Source of the DNA: an uncultured Collinsella sp.
GTDB taxonomy: Bacteria > Actinomycetota > Coriobacteriia > Coriobacteriales > Coriobacteriaceae
Direction: 5' to 3'
Assembly (NCBI GenBank): GCA_900538305.1
Contig: UPXY01000003.1
Span: forward strand, 75,478-139,477
DNA length: 64,000 nt
The notes below the pieces were generated by a model. The model saw only the letters and a list, made by a program, of their open reading frames with translations, was not told the origin of the DNA and ran no database searches. Each line of letters begins with the position of its first letter. Within the stretch, counting starts at the first letter, position 1. Below are positions 1 to 9,359 of this stretch, piece by piece. Made by a program: the position numbers and the translations under genes.

Positions 1-488
1 CCCAGGTCGAGCACCTTCTCCTTCTTGCCGCGTGCGTAGGGAATCTCCCCACGAGCAGAAACGGAGGCGAGAGCCTCGCGCAGGCGCTCGAGTGTGACCC
101 CGGGCACGGCACCGAACAGACCGATGCGGTATTCCGCGCGCGTGATGAAAGCCGTGAGGGCGTCGGCACGGACGTCGACGTAACCCGCCTCTTGCGGAGA
201 AAGGTCGACAGGGGCGGCCGCGCGCAGGCGCTCGAGGGCGTCGGATGCAGGCACGAGCTCGGTGAGGAAGACATCGAACCATTCACAAGAAGACGAGCTG
301 CCGACGGGCAGGGCCGCGGAGAACCCCGCACGCATGTGTGGCGAGAAGCCCTGGGTAACCGCATAGGGCAGGCCGGCGCGCCGCACGATGCGCTCGATGG
401 TATGCAACACCTCGAGATGGCCTAGGTAGCGAAGGCGACCCTGCTTCACATAGCGCACGCGCAAGCGGAAGAGCAACTGTTCGGTCAT
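1..488 (-). CDS. DUF2344 (TIGR03936-type) radical-SAM-linked protein, partial
   Basis: Only the N-terminal 162 codons are inside the window; the gene continues past base 1. It begins with ATG at 488 and reads MTEQLLFRLRVRYVKQGRLR, then a YLGHLEV stretch and a GFSPHMRAGFSAALPVG stretch. This is the typical opening of the DUF2344 family, in which a conserved basic N-terminal segment is followed by a Pro/His loop. The start codon overlaps the stop of the upstream radical SAM gene by four bases (ATGA), so the two are translationally coupled. In many actinobacteria and clostridia these two proteins are adjacent or fused and lie near RNase E/G and the rplU-rpmA genes. Their exact reaction is unknown to me. 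Family call is by recognition of sequence style. Confidence 0.8.
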   Translation of the reverse strand, partial: MTEQLLFRLRVRYVKQGRLRYLGHLEVLHTIERIVRRAGLPYAVTQGFSPHMRAGFSAALPVGSSSSCEWFDVFLTELVPASDALERLRAAAPVDLSPQEAGYVDVRADALTAFITRAEYRIGLFGAVPGVTLERLREALASVSARGEIPYARGKKEKVLDL

Positions 489-2371
489 GAGCGATCACCC
501 ACCAAGACGTTCTCGGCACCGAGCGTGGGGCAGATGCCGCAACCCGTGCACGAGCTCCTCGTGCAGTCGTCCGTCGTTGTGCCCGCAAGGGCGCGCCGCC
601 ATTCGCGCAGCAAGAAACCGCGGGAGACGCCGGGACTCACATGCTCCCATGGCAGGCGGACGTCGAGTGGGAACTCCTCCTCCGCGACCTCACGCAGATC
701 GATTCCGAGCTCAGCTGCCGCCGCTTCCCAGCGCTCGAGTGAGAACTGGTCGCTCCACGCATCGAAGCGTGCCCCTCGGCGCCATGCGCCCACGATGAGC
801 GGCGCCAGGTCGCGCCCGCCGCGCGAGAGCACGGCTTCGATGAGCGAAGTCGAAGCGTCGTGGCAGTGCACGCGGATGGCGCGGTCGTGCACGCTCTCGA
901 GCAAAAGCTTCTGCCTGCGGCACACCTCGGCATCGTCGAGCTGACCGCACCACTGGAACGGCGTGTGCGCCTTAGGAATGAAGACCGATACCGACACCGA
1001 TACCTGGATACCGCCGCGTTGACCCTTGGGTATTACCTCGCGAGCGATGGAAAGCACCCGCTCGGCGAGCTTCGCGATGGCAACGATGTCTTCGTCCCGC
1101 TCTCCGGGCAGCCCCATCATGAAGTAGAGCTTCACCCGCCGCCAGCCCGCCTCGAAGGCGGCACGGCATGCACGATCGAGGTCATCTTCGGTCACGTTCT
1201 TGTTGATGATGTCGCGCAGGCGCTGGCTGCCCGCTTCCGGAGCGAAGGTGAGGCCGCCCTTCTTCTCCCCCGCCACCTCGAGTGCCATGTCGACGCCGAA
1301 GGCATCGAGGCGCTGCGAGGGGATCGAGACGGATACACCGGTACCCTCGAGACCGCGGTTCAGACGACGCAGAATCTCGGAGCAGCAGGAATGGTCCGTG
1401 GTGGACAGCGAGGTGAGCGAGACCTCGTCGTATCCCGTCGCGAAAAGGCCGCGCGACACGGCAGCAACGATCTGGTCCGGCGTGCGCTCGCGCACCGGGC
1501 GGTACGTGATACCCGCCTGGCAAAAACGGCAGCCGCGTGCGCATCCGCGTAGGATCTCGATGGAGAGGCGGTCGTGCACGAGTTCGGTGAAGGGGACGAT
1601 GGACTGCGATACGGGGTCGGTCGCGCCGAAATCGCGCACCACGCGCTTGTAGACGACATCTGGCACCGATTCGCCCGCACGGGGTGCGGTAAAGCCATGG
1701 CGGGTGCAGGGCTCATCAAAGCGCACTTCGTAGAGGGAGGGAACATAGGTACCGGGCACCTGGGAGAGGGTGCGCAGAACCTCAGCGCGGGAGGCGCCTA
1801 CATCGCGCATGCGCTCGTGCGCGCGGACGACCTCAACGAGCGACTCCTCGCCCTCGCCGATCAGGAACGCATCGAAGAAGGGCGCAATCGGCTCGGGATT
1901 GTAGACGGATGGGCCGCCGCCGATCACGAGCGGATCGTCCTCGCCGCGATCCGTGGCAAGAAGCGGAATACCGGCGAGGTCGAGCGCCTCGAGGTAGTTC
2001 GTGGCCGCCATCTCGTGCGGAATATGGAAGCCCACCACATCGAATGACGCCACAGGAGCGGCACCCTCGAGCGAGAGAAGCGGCACGTGCGCGGCTCGCA
2101 TGGCATCGGCCATGTCGACCCAAGGCACGTACGCGCGCTCACACGAGATGCCAACCTCACGGTTAAGCGCAGCGTAGAGGATGGCGAGCCCTTGGTTCGG
2201 CAGGCCGACCTCGTACACATCCGGGTAGATGAGGCAGGCGCGATAGGCTGCCTCTGCCTTCGCCTTCGTCCCCCACTCGTGATCGATATAGCGGCTCGGC
2301 TTCTCAACGCGCGCGAGCAGCGGCTCGAGTTCGGAAAAACGGTCTTCGTACACGTAGCGCACGGGTCGCAT
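485..2371 (-). CDS. B12-binding-type radical SAM protein (TIGR03960-like)
   Basis: A 628-residue protein. Residues about 40-190 form the cobalamin-binding-like N-terminal domain. The radical SAM cluster motif CxxxCxxC is seen as GCARGCRFCQAG (Cys 277, 281, 284), which would bind a 4Fe-4S cluster that cleaves S-adenosylmethionine. The C-terminus holds a second Cys group, CTRSSCTGCGIC, that could bind another cluster. The start is ATG at 2371, which shares a base with the stop of the upstream gene (TGATG); GTG at 2374 is an alternative. The end overlaps the DUF2344 gene by four bases. The pair is conserved in Gram-positive bacteria, but the substrate is unknown to me; a role in RNA or protein modification is only a guess from the usual RNase E/G neighbourhood. 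Confidence 0.85.
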   Translation of the reverse strand: MRPVRYVYEDRFSELEPLLARVEKPSRYIDHEWGTKAKAEAAYRACLIYPDVYEVGLPNQGLAILYAALNREVGISCERAYVPWVDMADAMRAAHVPLLSLEGAAPVASFDVVGFHIPHEMAATNYLEALDLAGIPLLATDRGEDDPLVIGGGPSVYNPEPIAPFFDAFLIGEGEESLVEVVRAHERMRDVGASRAEVLRTLSQVPGTYVPSLYEVRFDEPCTRHGFTAPRAGESVPDVVYKRVVRDFGATDPVSQSIVPFTELVHDRLSIEILRGCARGCRFCQAGITYRPVRERTPDQIVAAVSRGLFATGYDEVSLTSLSTTDHSCCSEILRRLNRGLEGTGVSVSIPSQRLDAFGVDMALEVAGEKKGGLTFAPEAGSQRLRDIINKNVTEDDLDRACRAAFEAGWRRVKLYFMMGLPGERDEDIVAIAKLAERVLSIAREVIPKGQRGGIQVSVSVSVFIPKAHTPFQWCGQLDDAEVCRRQKLLLESVHDRAIRVHCHDASTSLIEAVLSRGGRDLAPLIVGAWRRGARFDAWSDQFSLERWEAAAAELGIDLREVAEEEFPLDVRLPWEHVSPGVSRGFLLREWRRALAGTTTDDCTRSSCTGCGICPTLGAENVLVGDRS

Positions 2372-3276
2372 CACCCCGCCTGGGAAGCGGAGGCAGCATC
2401 CGTGCCCACGCCGAGAAGCTCCCGCACGCGCTTGGCGGCTGCCGTGACGCGCTCGTTCACCGGGCCGTAGTCGATCCCGCGCTCATAGGCGCTCGCCAGC
2501 ACGCGACCCATGCCATACGTCCCTGCAACGGCGATGGCGGCCTTCACGACGAAGGCTGCGTGGCCCGCGTTCTTGCAGGCGACACGGGCGACACTGCGCA
2601 AAGCGAGTCCCGCCGCGAGTACGCCGGCAACCTCATAGCCGCGCTCCGGTTCGAGTTTGTAGCCGAACACGGCGGAGAGCTGGAGCACCATGCCGACCTC
2701 GGTGATCGTCATGACGGGAAAATCCGCGCCGGGAATGAACGCGAGCGCACCCGTTGCCATGTTGGCGAGCGCCGCGGAGGTGATGATGCGGTTCGCCGCC
2801 GCGATGCGCATGAACGAGAAGTTTGCCGCGAAGGCAACGTCCTTCTCCGTGCGGTCGAGAATCCAGCGTGCGAGGGCATCGAGCAGATACGTCGAATCCG
2901 TCGCCGCGATAAGGCCAAGCAGGGGCGTGTCGGTCTTGATGAACGGAACCTCCACGCTCGACTCGGCAATCACCACGACGGGTGCCCCGGCGACGATGAG
3001 GTCGCGCACCGCGCCCTCGAGCACCGCTGAACCGCACGAGAGCACGAGCACGACGTCGGTATCGGGCCGCGGTGCGACGGGCGCGGCCGTGAGCCGTTCC
3101 ACGCGCACGAGCGCCGATGTGGTCTTGGGAACGAAGGCATCGCGCACGCACGCCACGATCGCCGGCGAGGCGGTCTCATCGACGTACACCGCGACGCGCA
3201 CGGGCGCATCCGTCTCCTTCTTGGCGCTCGCGCCCGCTTTCAGCACGCGACCGAGAGATTCTACGGGTAGCCTCAT
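2371..3276 (-). CDS. DUF697-containing protein in the rod-shape operon
   Basis: A 301-residue protein. The first 120 residues resemble a nucleotide-binding or Rossmann-like region, but I see no clear Walker A motif. Residues about 160-270 carry the DUF697 signature: a hydrophobic stretch with GADFPVMTITEVGMVLQLS followed by a GYEVAGVLAAGLALR helix. DUF697 domains usually occur next to Era-like GTPases and insert into or sit on membranes. ATG at 3276 is preceded by TTGGAGCAGCA. It lies 12 bases after rodA and overlaps the radical SAM gene, so it is co-transcribed with the elongasome genes. Function unknown; a membrane-associated accessory role is inference. Confidence 0.65.
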   Translation of the reverse strand: MRLPVESLGRVLKAGASAKKETDAPVRVAVYVDETASPAIVACVRDAFVPKTTSALVRVERLTAAPVAPRPDTDVVLVLSCGSAVLEGAVRDLIVAGAPVVVIAESSVEVPFIKTDTPLLGLIAATDSTYLLDALARWILDRTEKDVAFAANFSFMRIAAANRIITSAALANMATGALAFIPGADFPVMTITEVGMVLQLSAVFGYKLEPERGYEVAGVLAAGLALRSVARVACKNAGHAAFVVKAAIAVAGTYGMGRVLASAYERGIDYGPVNERVTAAAKRVRELLGVGTDAASASQAG

Positions 3277-3288
3277 TGCTGCTCCAAT

Positions 3289-4482
3289 CTAGATTGACGC
3301 CTGGCGGCGGCGCCAGATGGATTGCACGATGCCGATGATCATGCACTGCACGATCATCGAAGAAGAACCGAAGCTGATGAACGGCAGCGGGATGCCCGTG
3401 ATGGGCATGAGTCCGATGCACATGCCGATGTTCTCGAAGATCTGGAACATCCACAGACCCACGAAGCCCACGCACGCGAGCCGATAAAAGAGCGAATCGC
3501 ACTTGATGGCGATGCGGATAACAGAGAAGAGCAGCAGCGCGAAGAGCGCGAGCAGAACGAGCGCACCGACGAAGCCGAACGTCTCGCACAGGAGGGCGAA
3601 GACGAAGTCGGTGTGCGATTCCGGCAAAAAGCCGTAGGACGACTGCGTGGCGTTACCGATGCCCTTGCCGAAGAACCCACCCGAGCCCACAGCAATCATG
3701 GACTGTAACAGGTTATAGCCAGCTCCCGATGTATCTGCCTCGGGATCTAGGAATACGAGCAAACGGTTCATCTGGTACTGCTTGATGAGTGAGTTAGAGT
3801 CGCCCACGAGGCCATCGATGATGGAGTCCGTCGCAAGGATGATCGACACAAGGCCGATGATGATCGCGATGGTGGAGAGCACCCATTCCTTCTTAGCACC
3901 GCTCATCATGATCGTGATGGCACCGGAGAAGAACACGACGAGGCTCGATCCGAGGTCGCCCTGAATGATGATGCAAACGAAGGGAACGGCGAGCATACCG
4001 CAGAACTTAAGGTACTCGCGAACCGTATCGATCTTTCCATGGTACTGTGCGCCGATCGCCGCCATGAAAAAGACGGTCACGACCTTCGCGAGCTCAACCG
4101 GCTGGAACGTGAGGCCGATGATCGGGAAGCGGATCCAGCCCGTCATGCCCATCGCGTTATGCGAGAGACCGGGAACATAGGGCAGGAAGATGATGATGAT
4201 GTCTGCAACAAGCAGAATCGTAGAGATGTTCGCAAGGTTCGAGAGGTCGATGTTCCAGACCACCACGGCCAGAACCACGCCGATGCCGATACCCAGAAGG
4301 TGGCGCGAGAACGAGACATTGGGATTCGTGAAGGAAGCGGACCACATGACGAGCGTGCCGAAAGCGAGCAGGCCGATCCAAGCGATGAGCACGCCGAGGT
4401 GCACCTGGGAGCGGAAGCCGCCCTTCGCGGTGCTGATCTGCTTGTTCACCTTCTGCAGGCTCTTCGCTGAAGCCGTTGCCAT
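3289..4482 (-). CDS. rodA: Rod shape-determining peptidoglycan polymerase RodA
   Basis: A 397-residue SEDS-family integral membrane protein with about ten hydrophobic segments. SEDS glycosyltransferases polymerise lipid II into glycan strands. Seen in the sequence: LTFQPVELAKV after the fourth helix, ESHTDFVFALLCETFG in the large external loop, and a C-terminal GIPLPFISFGSSS motif typical of FtsW/RodA/SpoVE. The protein lies directly after the class B transpeptidase gene mrdA (18-base gap), which identifies it as RodA rather than FtsW. The ATG at 4482 has a strong ribosome site, GGGGAGG, six bases upstream. It would work with PBP2 and the MreBCD scaffold in sidewall growth. Confidence 0.95.
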   Translation of the reverse strand: MATASAKSLQKVNKQISTAKGGFRSQVHLGVLIAWIGLLAFGTLVMWSASFTNPNVSFSRHLLGIGIGVVLAVVVWNIDLSNLANISTILLVADIIIIFLPYVPGLSHNAMGMTGWIRFPIIGLTFQPVELAKVVTVFFMAAIGAQYHGKIDTVREYLKFCGMLAVPFVCIIIQGDLGSSLVVFFSGAITIMMSGAKKEWVLSTIAIIIGLVSIILATDSIIDGLVGDSNSLIKQYQMNRLLVFLDPEADTSGAGYNLLQSMIAVGSGGFFGKGIGNATQSSYGFLPESHTDFVFALLCETFGFVGALVLLALFALLLFSVIRIAIKCDSLFYRLACVGFVGLWMFQIFENIGMCIGLMPITGIPLPFISFGSSSMIVQCMIIGIVQSIWRRRQASI

Positions 4483-4500
4483 AGATAGCCTCCCCTCTTT

Positions 4501-6555
4501 CTAGCGCGTGTGGTCTTCGCCGGACGGACTCAGGGTATCGGGCGCATCGTAGATCTGGCCGAGCACGGTGCGCACGGCGTACACGGCCGATGAACCGCCG
4601 AAACCGCCTTGTTCGAGCACGGCTACGACGACGTACTTCGGGTCCTCATAGGGTGCGTACGTGATGAACCAGCCGTACGGGTCCTCTCCCGCCTTCTCAC
4701 CCGTACCGCTCTTGCCGGCGACCGTCACCGGCAGGCTGTTGAAATGCGCGGCGAGCGAGGCCGATTCCTCGTAAATCATGCGCTTGAGACCGTTGTGCAC
4801 GAGGTCGAGGTGCTCTTTATCCACCTCAGCCGTGAGCCGCTCCTTCGAGCCGGTCTCGTTGTAGCGGTAGGCGTCCTCGCCGGCGCCATCGCGCGAGAGC
4901 GCGGACAGAAAGACGTGCGGGGTGTACTCCTTGCCGCCGTTCGCAAGACCCATGTAGGCACAGGCCATCTGGATCGGCGTCACGAGCAAGTCGCCCTGGC
5001 CGATGACGATGTTCGACATATCGCCCGGGTTCCAGGTACGGTCTTGGTCGCTGTAATCTGAGAAGTAGGCTTCTTTCCACTCCGCATCGGGAACGCGACC
5101 CTTCTGCTCGCTCGGCAGGTCGATGCCCGTCGTGGAACCCAGGCCCCAGCGGCGGAACATCTCCTGCAAACCCTCAGGGTTGTCCTTGCTGTAGTAGAAG
5201 TCGTGCCCGATATCGTAGAACACGGGGTCGCATGAGTAGACGATGCCATCTTCAAGCGTCATCGTGCCATGGCCGCTGTGCAGCCAGCAGTACTTGCCGT
5301 ATGCCTCGCCGTCGCCCGTCCAGTATCCGGTGCAATTCGTCGTGCGCGTGTCCGAATAGATGCCGTACTCAAGCCCTGCGAGCGCGGAGAGCGATTTGAT
5401 GGTCGATGCGGACATGTACTGGCCGTAGATGACGCGGTTGAGCAGCGGATTGCCGCTCTCCTCGCTGTTCAACTGCGACCAAGCGTCGTTCGAGATGCCG
5501 CCGATGAAGACGGATGGGTCGAAGGAAGGAGCGCTCGCAAGACCTAAAACATCGCCGTTCGTGCAGTCGATGCACACGCAGGCGCCGTTTCTCGCCTCGG
5601 GATAGCCGAACTGCTTCGAGATGCCGATGGCATATTCGAGGCCCTCCTCGCAGGCACGCTGGATATCGACGTCGAGCGTGAGCTTGATATCCGTGCCGGC
5701 ACGCGCAGGCACCTCACCCACCTGGCCGGTCACGTTGCCAGCGGCGTCCACGGTGACGGTTTGCTCGCCGCGCACGCCCTGCAGCAGGCTCTCGTACTGC
5801 GCCTCGACCCCCGCCTGACCCACGACATCGCCCGATTCGTAGGTGATCGACCCTTCGGTCTGCTCGGCCGCCTCCTGCGCCTCGAGCTGCTCCGCCGTGA
5901 CGGTTCCCGTGTAGCCGAGTACGTGGCAGGCGAGCGTACCGAAGGGATATTCGCGTTCTGTGCGATCGACCACGTAGACGCCCTCGAACTCGCCGGCGTG
6001 TTCCTGGATGTAGGCGACCGTCGAGCGGCGCACGTCCGTCGCGATAGTGTGCTGCGCCTGCGCTCCCTCGGTGTTGTCACGGATGTTGCGCCGCACGGCA
6101 GCGTAGGGCAGGCCGAGAACGTTCGAGAGATGCCGCACGAGCACCGCGTCGTCCACGAGGTCGCTGTAGGCGGTCACGGCGAGCGAGGGGCGATTACGCA
6201 CGAGCTCGACACCGTTGCGGTCGAGGATACGCCCGCGCGGGGCAGCCGTGGTGACGACGCGCGTTCGGTTCTGCACGGCAAGGTCGCTGTAGTAATCGCT
6301 GCGCACCATCTGCATGCTCCAAAGCTTGGCGATGAGCGCAGTGAACATCGCGCCCACGCCCGCGGCGAGCAGGGTGAAGCGTCCCTTGTAGGCGAGACCA
6401 GAGGTGTTGCCCTCCCCTTCCGAGGCCCGGGGTCGCGTGCCGTTCTTCGTATCGAAGGTGAAGCGCCCTGAGTAGCCCCTGAGGAAGATGAGGGAACCGA
6501 TGACGGCGGCAAGCAGCACGAAGCCGGCAATGATGACGAGCGTTTGCGCGTTCAC
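4501..6555 (-). CDS. mrdA: Penicillin-binding protein 2 (peptidoglycan DD-transpeptidase)
   Basis: A 684-residue class B PBP that cross-links peptidoglycan during elongation. Two hydrophobic segments (about 5-25 and 59-78) precede a pedestal domain with the RGRILDRNG motif. The transpeptidase motifs are present: SxxK as STIK (Ser384, Lys387), SCD at 441-443 (PBP2 members usually carry SxD here rather than SxN), and KSGTG from Lys615. The start is GTG at 6555, 10 bases after mreD. It is followed by rodA, the usual partner. An N-terminal extension with two hydrophobic stretches is unusual; most PBP2 proteins have a single anchor. Confidence 0.95.
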   Translation of the reverse strand: MNAQTLVIIAGFVLLAAVIGSLIFLRGYSGRFTFDTKNGTRPRASEGEGNTSGLAYKGRFTLLAAGVGAMFTALIAKLWSMQMVRSDYYSDLAVQNRTRVVTTAAPRGRILDRNGVELVRNRPSLAVTAYSDLVDDAVLVRHLSNVLGLPYAAVRRNIRDNTEGAQAQHTIATDVRRSTVAYIQEHAGEFEGVYVVDRTEREYPFGTLACHVLGYTGTVTAEQLEAQEAAEQTEGSITYESGDVVGQAGVEAQYESLLQGVRGEQTVTVDAAGNVTGQVGEVPARAGTDIKLTLDVDIQRACEEGLEYAIGISKQFGYPEARNGACVCIDCTNGDVLGLASAPSFDPSVFIGGISNDAWSQLNSEESGNPLLNRVIYGQYMSASTIKSLSALAGLEYGIYSDTRTTNCTGYWTGDGEAYGKYCWLHSGHGTMTLEDGIVYSCDPVFYDIGHDFYYSKDNPEGLQEMFRRWGLGSTTGIDLPSEQKGRVPDAEWKEAYFSDYSDQDRTWNPGDMSNIVIGQGDLLVTPIQMACAYMGLANGGKEYTPHVFLSALSRDGAGEDAYRYNETGSKERLTAEVDKEHLDLVHNGLKRMIYEESASLAAHFNSLPVTVAGKSGTGEKAGEDPYGWFITYAPYEDPKYVVVAVLEQGGFGGSSAVYAVRTVLGQIYDAPDTLSPSGEDHTR

Positions 6556-6565
6556 GTGCGCCTAC

Positions 6566-7159
6566 CTAGCGAAAGCGCCGCGCGCCACGCGGCTTCGAAG
6601 CCTGCTTGAACCTCGATCCGCCCGAGCCCGCACGCGCACCGGGTCGCGAAAAGCTCCCGCCGCCGAGCGATGAGCCTGTCCCCGCTGCCATGAGAAACGG
6701 TATGCAGGCGATGCTCGTGAGTATGGCCGTCATGAGCCCATGACCGAGCGAGATGAGCAGGTTGCCCTCGACTCCGAGCACCACGAGCACGATACCGTTC
6801 ACGATCGAGACCGCGAGCGCTCCCGCCGCTGCCAACCGCAGCGAAGCACCAGAGAACCCGCTCGTCCCCGCGCCGCCGATCGACGAGAGCGCAAACGACG
6901 CGAGCATCGTGAGCAGCGCCATGAGGCCGACGGGTACGGTAGCTGTGAGGTCGTAGAACAGACCGGCGAAGAACCCGGCATAGACTGCCTGGGCACCATC
7001 GCCCCTGAGCGCGATGGCGAGCGCGAAGGCGAGCATGAAATTGAAGCGGCCGCCGAGAATCGAGATCTGCGGCGCAAGCGCAACCTGCAGCACAGCCGCG
7101 ACGACGGCGAGAATAAAGACGATCTGGTGGCGCTGGGGCGCAGTGTTCGCATACGGCAT
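6566..7159 (-). CDS. mreD: Rod shape-determining protein MreD
   Basis: A 197-residue protein with five or so hydrophobic helices in the first 160 residues, including LRGDGAQAVYAGFFAGLFYD, the conserved MreD segment in which a charged DxGA(Q) turn precedes a Gly/Phe-rich helix. The last 35 residues are Gly/Ser/Arg-rich (GTGSSLGGGSFSRPGARAGS) and probably cytoplasmic. It is a membrane scaffold of the elongasome. Position between mreC and mrdA fixes the identity, since sequence conservation in MreD is low. Confidence 0.88.
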   Translation of the reverse strand: MPYANTAPQRHQIVFILAVVAAVLQVALAPQISILGGRFNFMLAFALAIALRGDGAQAVYAGFFAGLFYDLTATVPVGLMALLTMLASFALSSIGGAGTSGFSGASLRLAAAGALAVSIVNGIVLVVLGVEGNLLISLGHGLMTAILTSIACIPFLMAAGTGSSLGGGSFSRPGARAGSGGSRFKQASKPRGARRFR

Positions 7160-7167
7160 GGGCTCAC

Positions 7168-8178
7168 CTACTCCCCGGAACCAGCTGCATCGGAAGAAGC
7201 GTCACCATCGGTCGAAGCATCTCCCCCGCTGCCATCGCCGTCGCTCGCATTCGCGTCTTCACGAGTGCCACCCTGGGGATTGGCGTTCGCTTCGGCGACG
7301 TCCTCATCGGTTGCGGTCTGCTCGCTCGTGAGCGAGGTGATGACGAGCACCTCCTCGTTGTTCTCGGTATCCGAGGAAGCGGGCGTCACGATAATCGTGT
7401 AGTACGAGGCGTTATCGGGGCGGTCGACGGATGCGACCACACCGAGCGGCAGACCCTTGGGATACACCCCGCCCAAACCCGAGGACACGATGATATCGCC
7501 TTCCTCGACATCGGAATCGATCGTCACGAACTCAAGGCGAAGCGTCCCGTCGGGCTGCCCCTGAAGGATGCCCTGGGCGCGCGTGCTCTGCACCATGGCC
7601 GAGACACCGGAGTTCTCGTCCGTGATGAGGCGTACCGTCGAGGTGGTCGGCGAGACCTCGATGATCTGCCCGATGATACCAGCGGAGTTGCACACGGGCA
7701 TGTTGATCGCGAGCCCGTCGAGCGAGCCCTTGTTGATGGTCACGGTGCGCGACCAGGCGTCGCCGGACTCTCCCACGATGCGGGCGGCAGTCGATTGCAG
7801 GTTATACGTGGACTGCAAGCCGAGCAACCCTTCCAGGCGCTCGGCGGTGGCCTGCGCCTCGGTTAGCTCGGCGACCTGCGCCCGCAGCTCCTCGTTTTCC
7901 GCCTCGAGATCGGAGAGGGTCTCGGGCGAAGCGGTGAGGTTCGAGGCGACGTTGCCGATCGCGTTGAACGGCGAAGCGATAGCCGAGCCGAGGTAGCGCA
8001 CCGGCGCGGTCACGGTCATGACCATAGAACGGGCGCCATGGATGATGCCCGCTTCACCCTCACGAATGTAGAAGGTGAGCAAGAGCACCGATATGATGCA
8101 CAGGACGACGAACGGCCGCATGCCACTCGACTGCCTGCGATTGTTCAGGTTCGAAGAAAACCCTTGGGATCGCGGCAC
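7168..8178 (-). CDS. mreC: Rod shape-determining protein MreC
   Basis: A 336-residue bitopic protein. A single membrane anchor lies near residues 21-40 (MRPFVVLCIISVLLLTFYI), followed by a coiled coil (LSDLEAENEELRAQVAELTE, about 90-115) and the paired beta-barrel domains (ITDENSGVSAMVQ; GDIIVSSGLGGVYPKGLPLG). The C-terminus ends in a 55-residue Asp/Ser/Gly/Ala-rich tail that is probably disordered and outside the membrane. The start is GTG at 8178, preceded by AGGAGG eight bases upstream. MreC links MreB/MreD to PBP2 and activates it. Confidence 0.93.
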   Translation of the reverse strand: MPRSQGFSSNLNNRRQSSGMRPFVVLCIISVLLLTFYIREGEAGIIHGARSMVMTVTAPVRYLGSAIASPFNAIGNVASNLTASPETLSDLEAENEELRAQVAELTEAQATAERLEGLLGLQSTYNLQSTAARIVGESGDAWSRTVTINKGSLDGLAINMPVCNSAGIIGQIIEVSPTTSTVRLITDENSGVSAMVQSTRAQGILQGQPDGTLRLEFVTIDSDVEEGDIIVSSGLGGVYPKGLPLGVVASVDRPDNASYYTIIVTPASSDTENNEEVLVITSLTSEQTATDEDVAEANANPQGGTREDANASDGDGSGGDASTDGDASSDAAGSGE

Positions 8179-8190
8179 GGGTTATGCCTC

Positions 8191-9222
8191 CTATGCGTTC
8201 CCCTGCACGAAACCGCCGTCGAAGGCGTTCGCCTCGAGCACGCGGGCGCAGCCGTTCACGACGTTATCGAGCGCGGTCGGGCTCACGTTAACGGAAACGC
8301 CCGTCTCCTCGCGCAGCAAGATGTCGAGGCCGCGCAGCAGGGCACCGCCACCGGTGAGCAGGATACCGTAGTACATGAGGTCGGAAGCGAGGTCGGGCGG
8401 CGTGGCGTCGAGCGCATCCTTCACGGCTTTCGTCATATCCTCGAGCGGCTTCTGAAGCGCGCGGCGAATCTCCTCGCTCTCGATGCGCACGGTCTTAGGC
8501 AAGCCGGTGATGACATCGCGGCCGTTCACCTCGACATCGAGCTCGTCCTTCAGCGGCACGGCGGAACCGACCTTGATCTTGATGTCCTCGGCGGTGCGCT
8601 CGCCGATAGCGAGGTTGTAGGCATCGCGCACGTGCGTCAAGATCGCGCGGTCGAACTCATCACCGGCAACGCGGACAGACTGCGAGACGACGATACCGCC
8701 CATGGCGATGACCGCAACCTCGGTGGTGCCGCCGCCGATATCGATGACCATGGAACCGGTGGGTTCCTCGACAGGCAGATCCGCGCCGATGGCAGCTGCC
8801 ATGGGCTCCTCGATAAGGTACGCCTGGCGTGCGCCGGCAGACATCGTTGCCTCGAACACGGCGCGCTTCTCGACGGAGGTCACGCCCGAGGGAACGCACA
8901 CCACGACGCGCGGCCTGGGCGTCCAGGGATAGCGCTTCTCACTCGCCTTGTCGATGAAGTAACGCAGCATTGCCTCGGTGACGTCGAAGTCGGCGATAAC
9001 GCCGTCCTTGAGCGGACGGACGGCGACGATGTTGCCCGGCGTGCGACCGAGCATGCGCTTCGCCTCGATGCCCACAGCGAGGATGCGGTCGTCGTTCTTA
9101 TCGATGGCGACGACGGAGGGCTCGCGAATCACGATGCCCTTGCCGCGCACGGAAACGAGGGTGTTCGCCGTGCCGAGGTCGATCGCCAGATCGCCGTCGT
9201 ACTGGCCGAACAGTATATCCAT
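8191..9222 (-). CDS. mreB: Cell shape-determining actin homologue MreB
   Basis: A 343-residue bacterial actin. The phosphate-1 loop is DLAIDLGTANTLV and the phosphate-2 loop is DIGGGTTEVAVIAMGG; GYALS-like helices are replaced by the standard MreB segment LLTGGGALLRGLD near the C-terminus. It polymerises on the membrane and orients wall synthesis. I chose ATG at 9222 (MDILFGQYDGD) because the actin fold begins immediately after. A TTG at 9234 has better spacing to the GGAG at about 9243, so it is a real alternative. mreB is the first gene of the operon mreB-mreC-mreD-mrdA-rodA. Confidence 0.94.
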   Translation of the reverse strand: MDILFGQYDGDLAIDLGTANTLVSVRGKGIVIREPSVVAIDKNDDRILAVGIEAKRMLGRTPGNIVAVRPLKDGVIADFDVTEAMLRYFIDKASEKRYPWTPRPRVVVCVPSGVTSVEKRAVFEATMSAGARQAYLIEEPMAAAIGADLPVEEPTGSMVIDIGGGTTEVAVIAMGGIVVSQSVRVAGDEFDRAILTHVRDAYNLAIGERTAEDIKIKVGSAVPLKDELDVEVNGRDVITGLPKTVRIESEEIRRALQKPLEDMTKAVKDALDATPPDLASDLMYYGILLTGGGALLRGLDILLREETGVSVNVSPTALDNVVNGCARVLEANAFDGGFVQGNA

Positions 9223-9309
9223 CAAAGAAAACAACTTGGTCTCCAAGAACTCATCTAAGCGCGCCCCAGAGCGTGCATTCGCGTCGATTGGCGTCAAGTG
9301 TAGTGCAAA

Positions 9310-9342
9310 CTGATGCCGCCCGCGCAAGGACGGCGGCATCAG
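9310..9342 (-). terminator. Hairpin downstream of the TPR gene
   Basis: Perfect 11-base arms (9310-9320 and 9332-9342, CTGATGCCGCC and its complement) lie 18 bases beyond the stop of the TPR gene on the minus strand. The T run after it is short (TTTGC), so termination may be partial. It separates the TPR gene from mreB. Confidence 0.55.
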
Positions 9343-9359
9343 CCGTCAAATTACACAAG

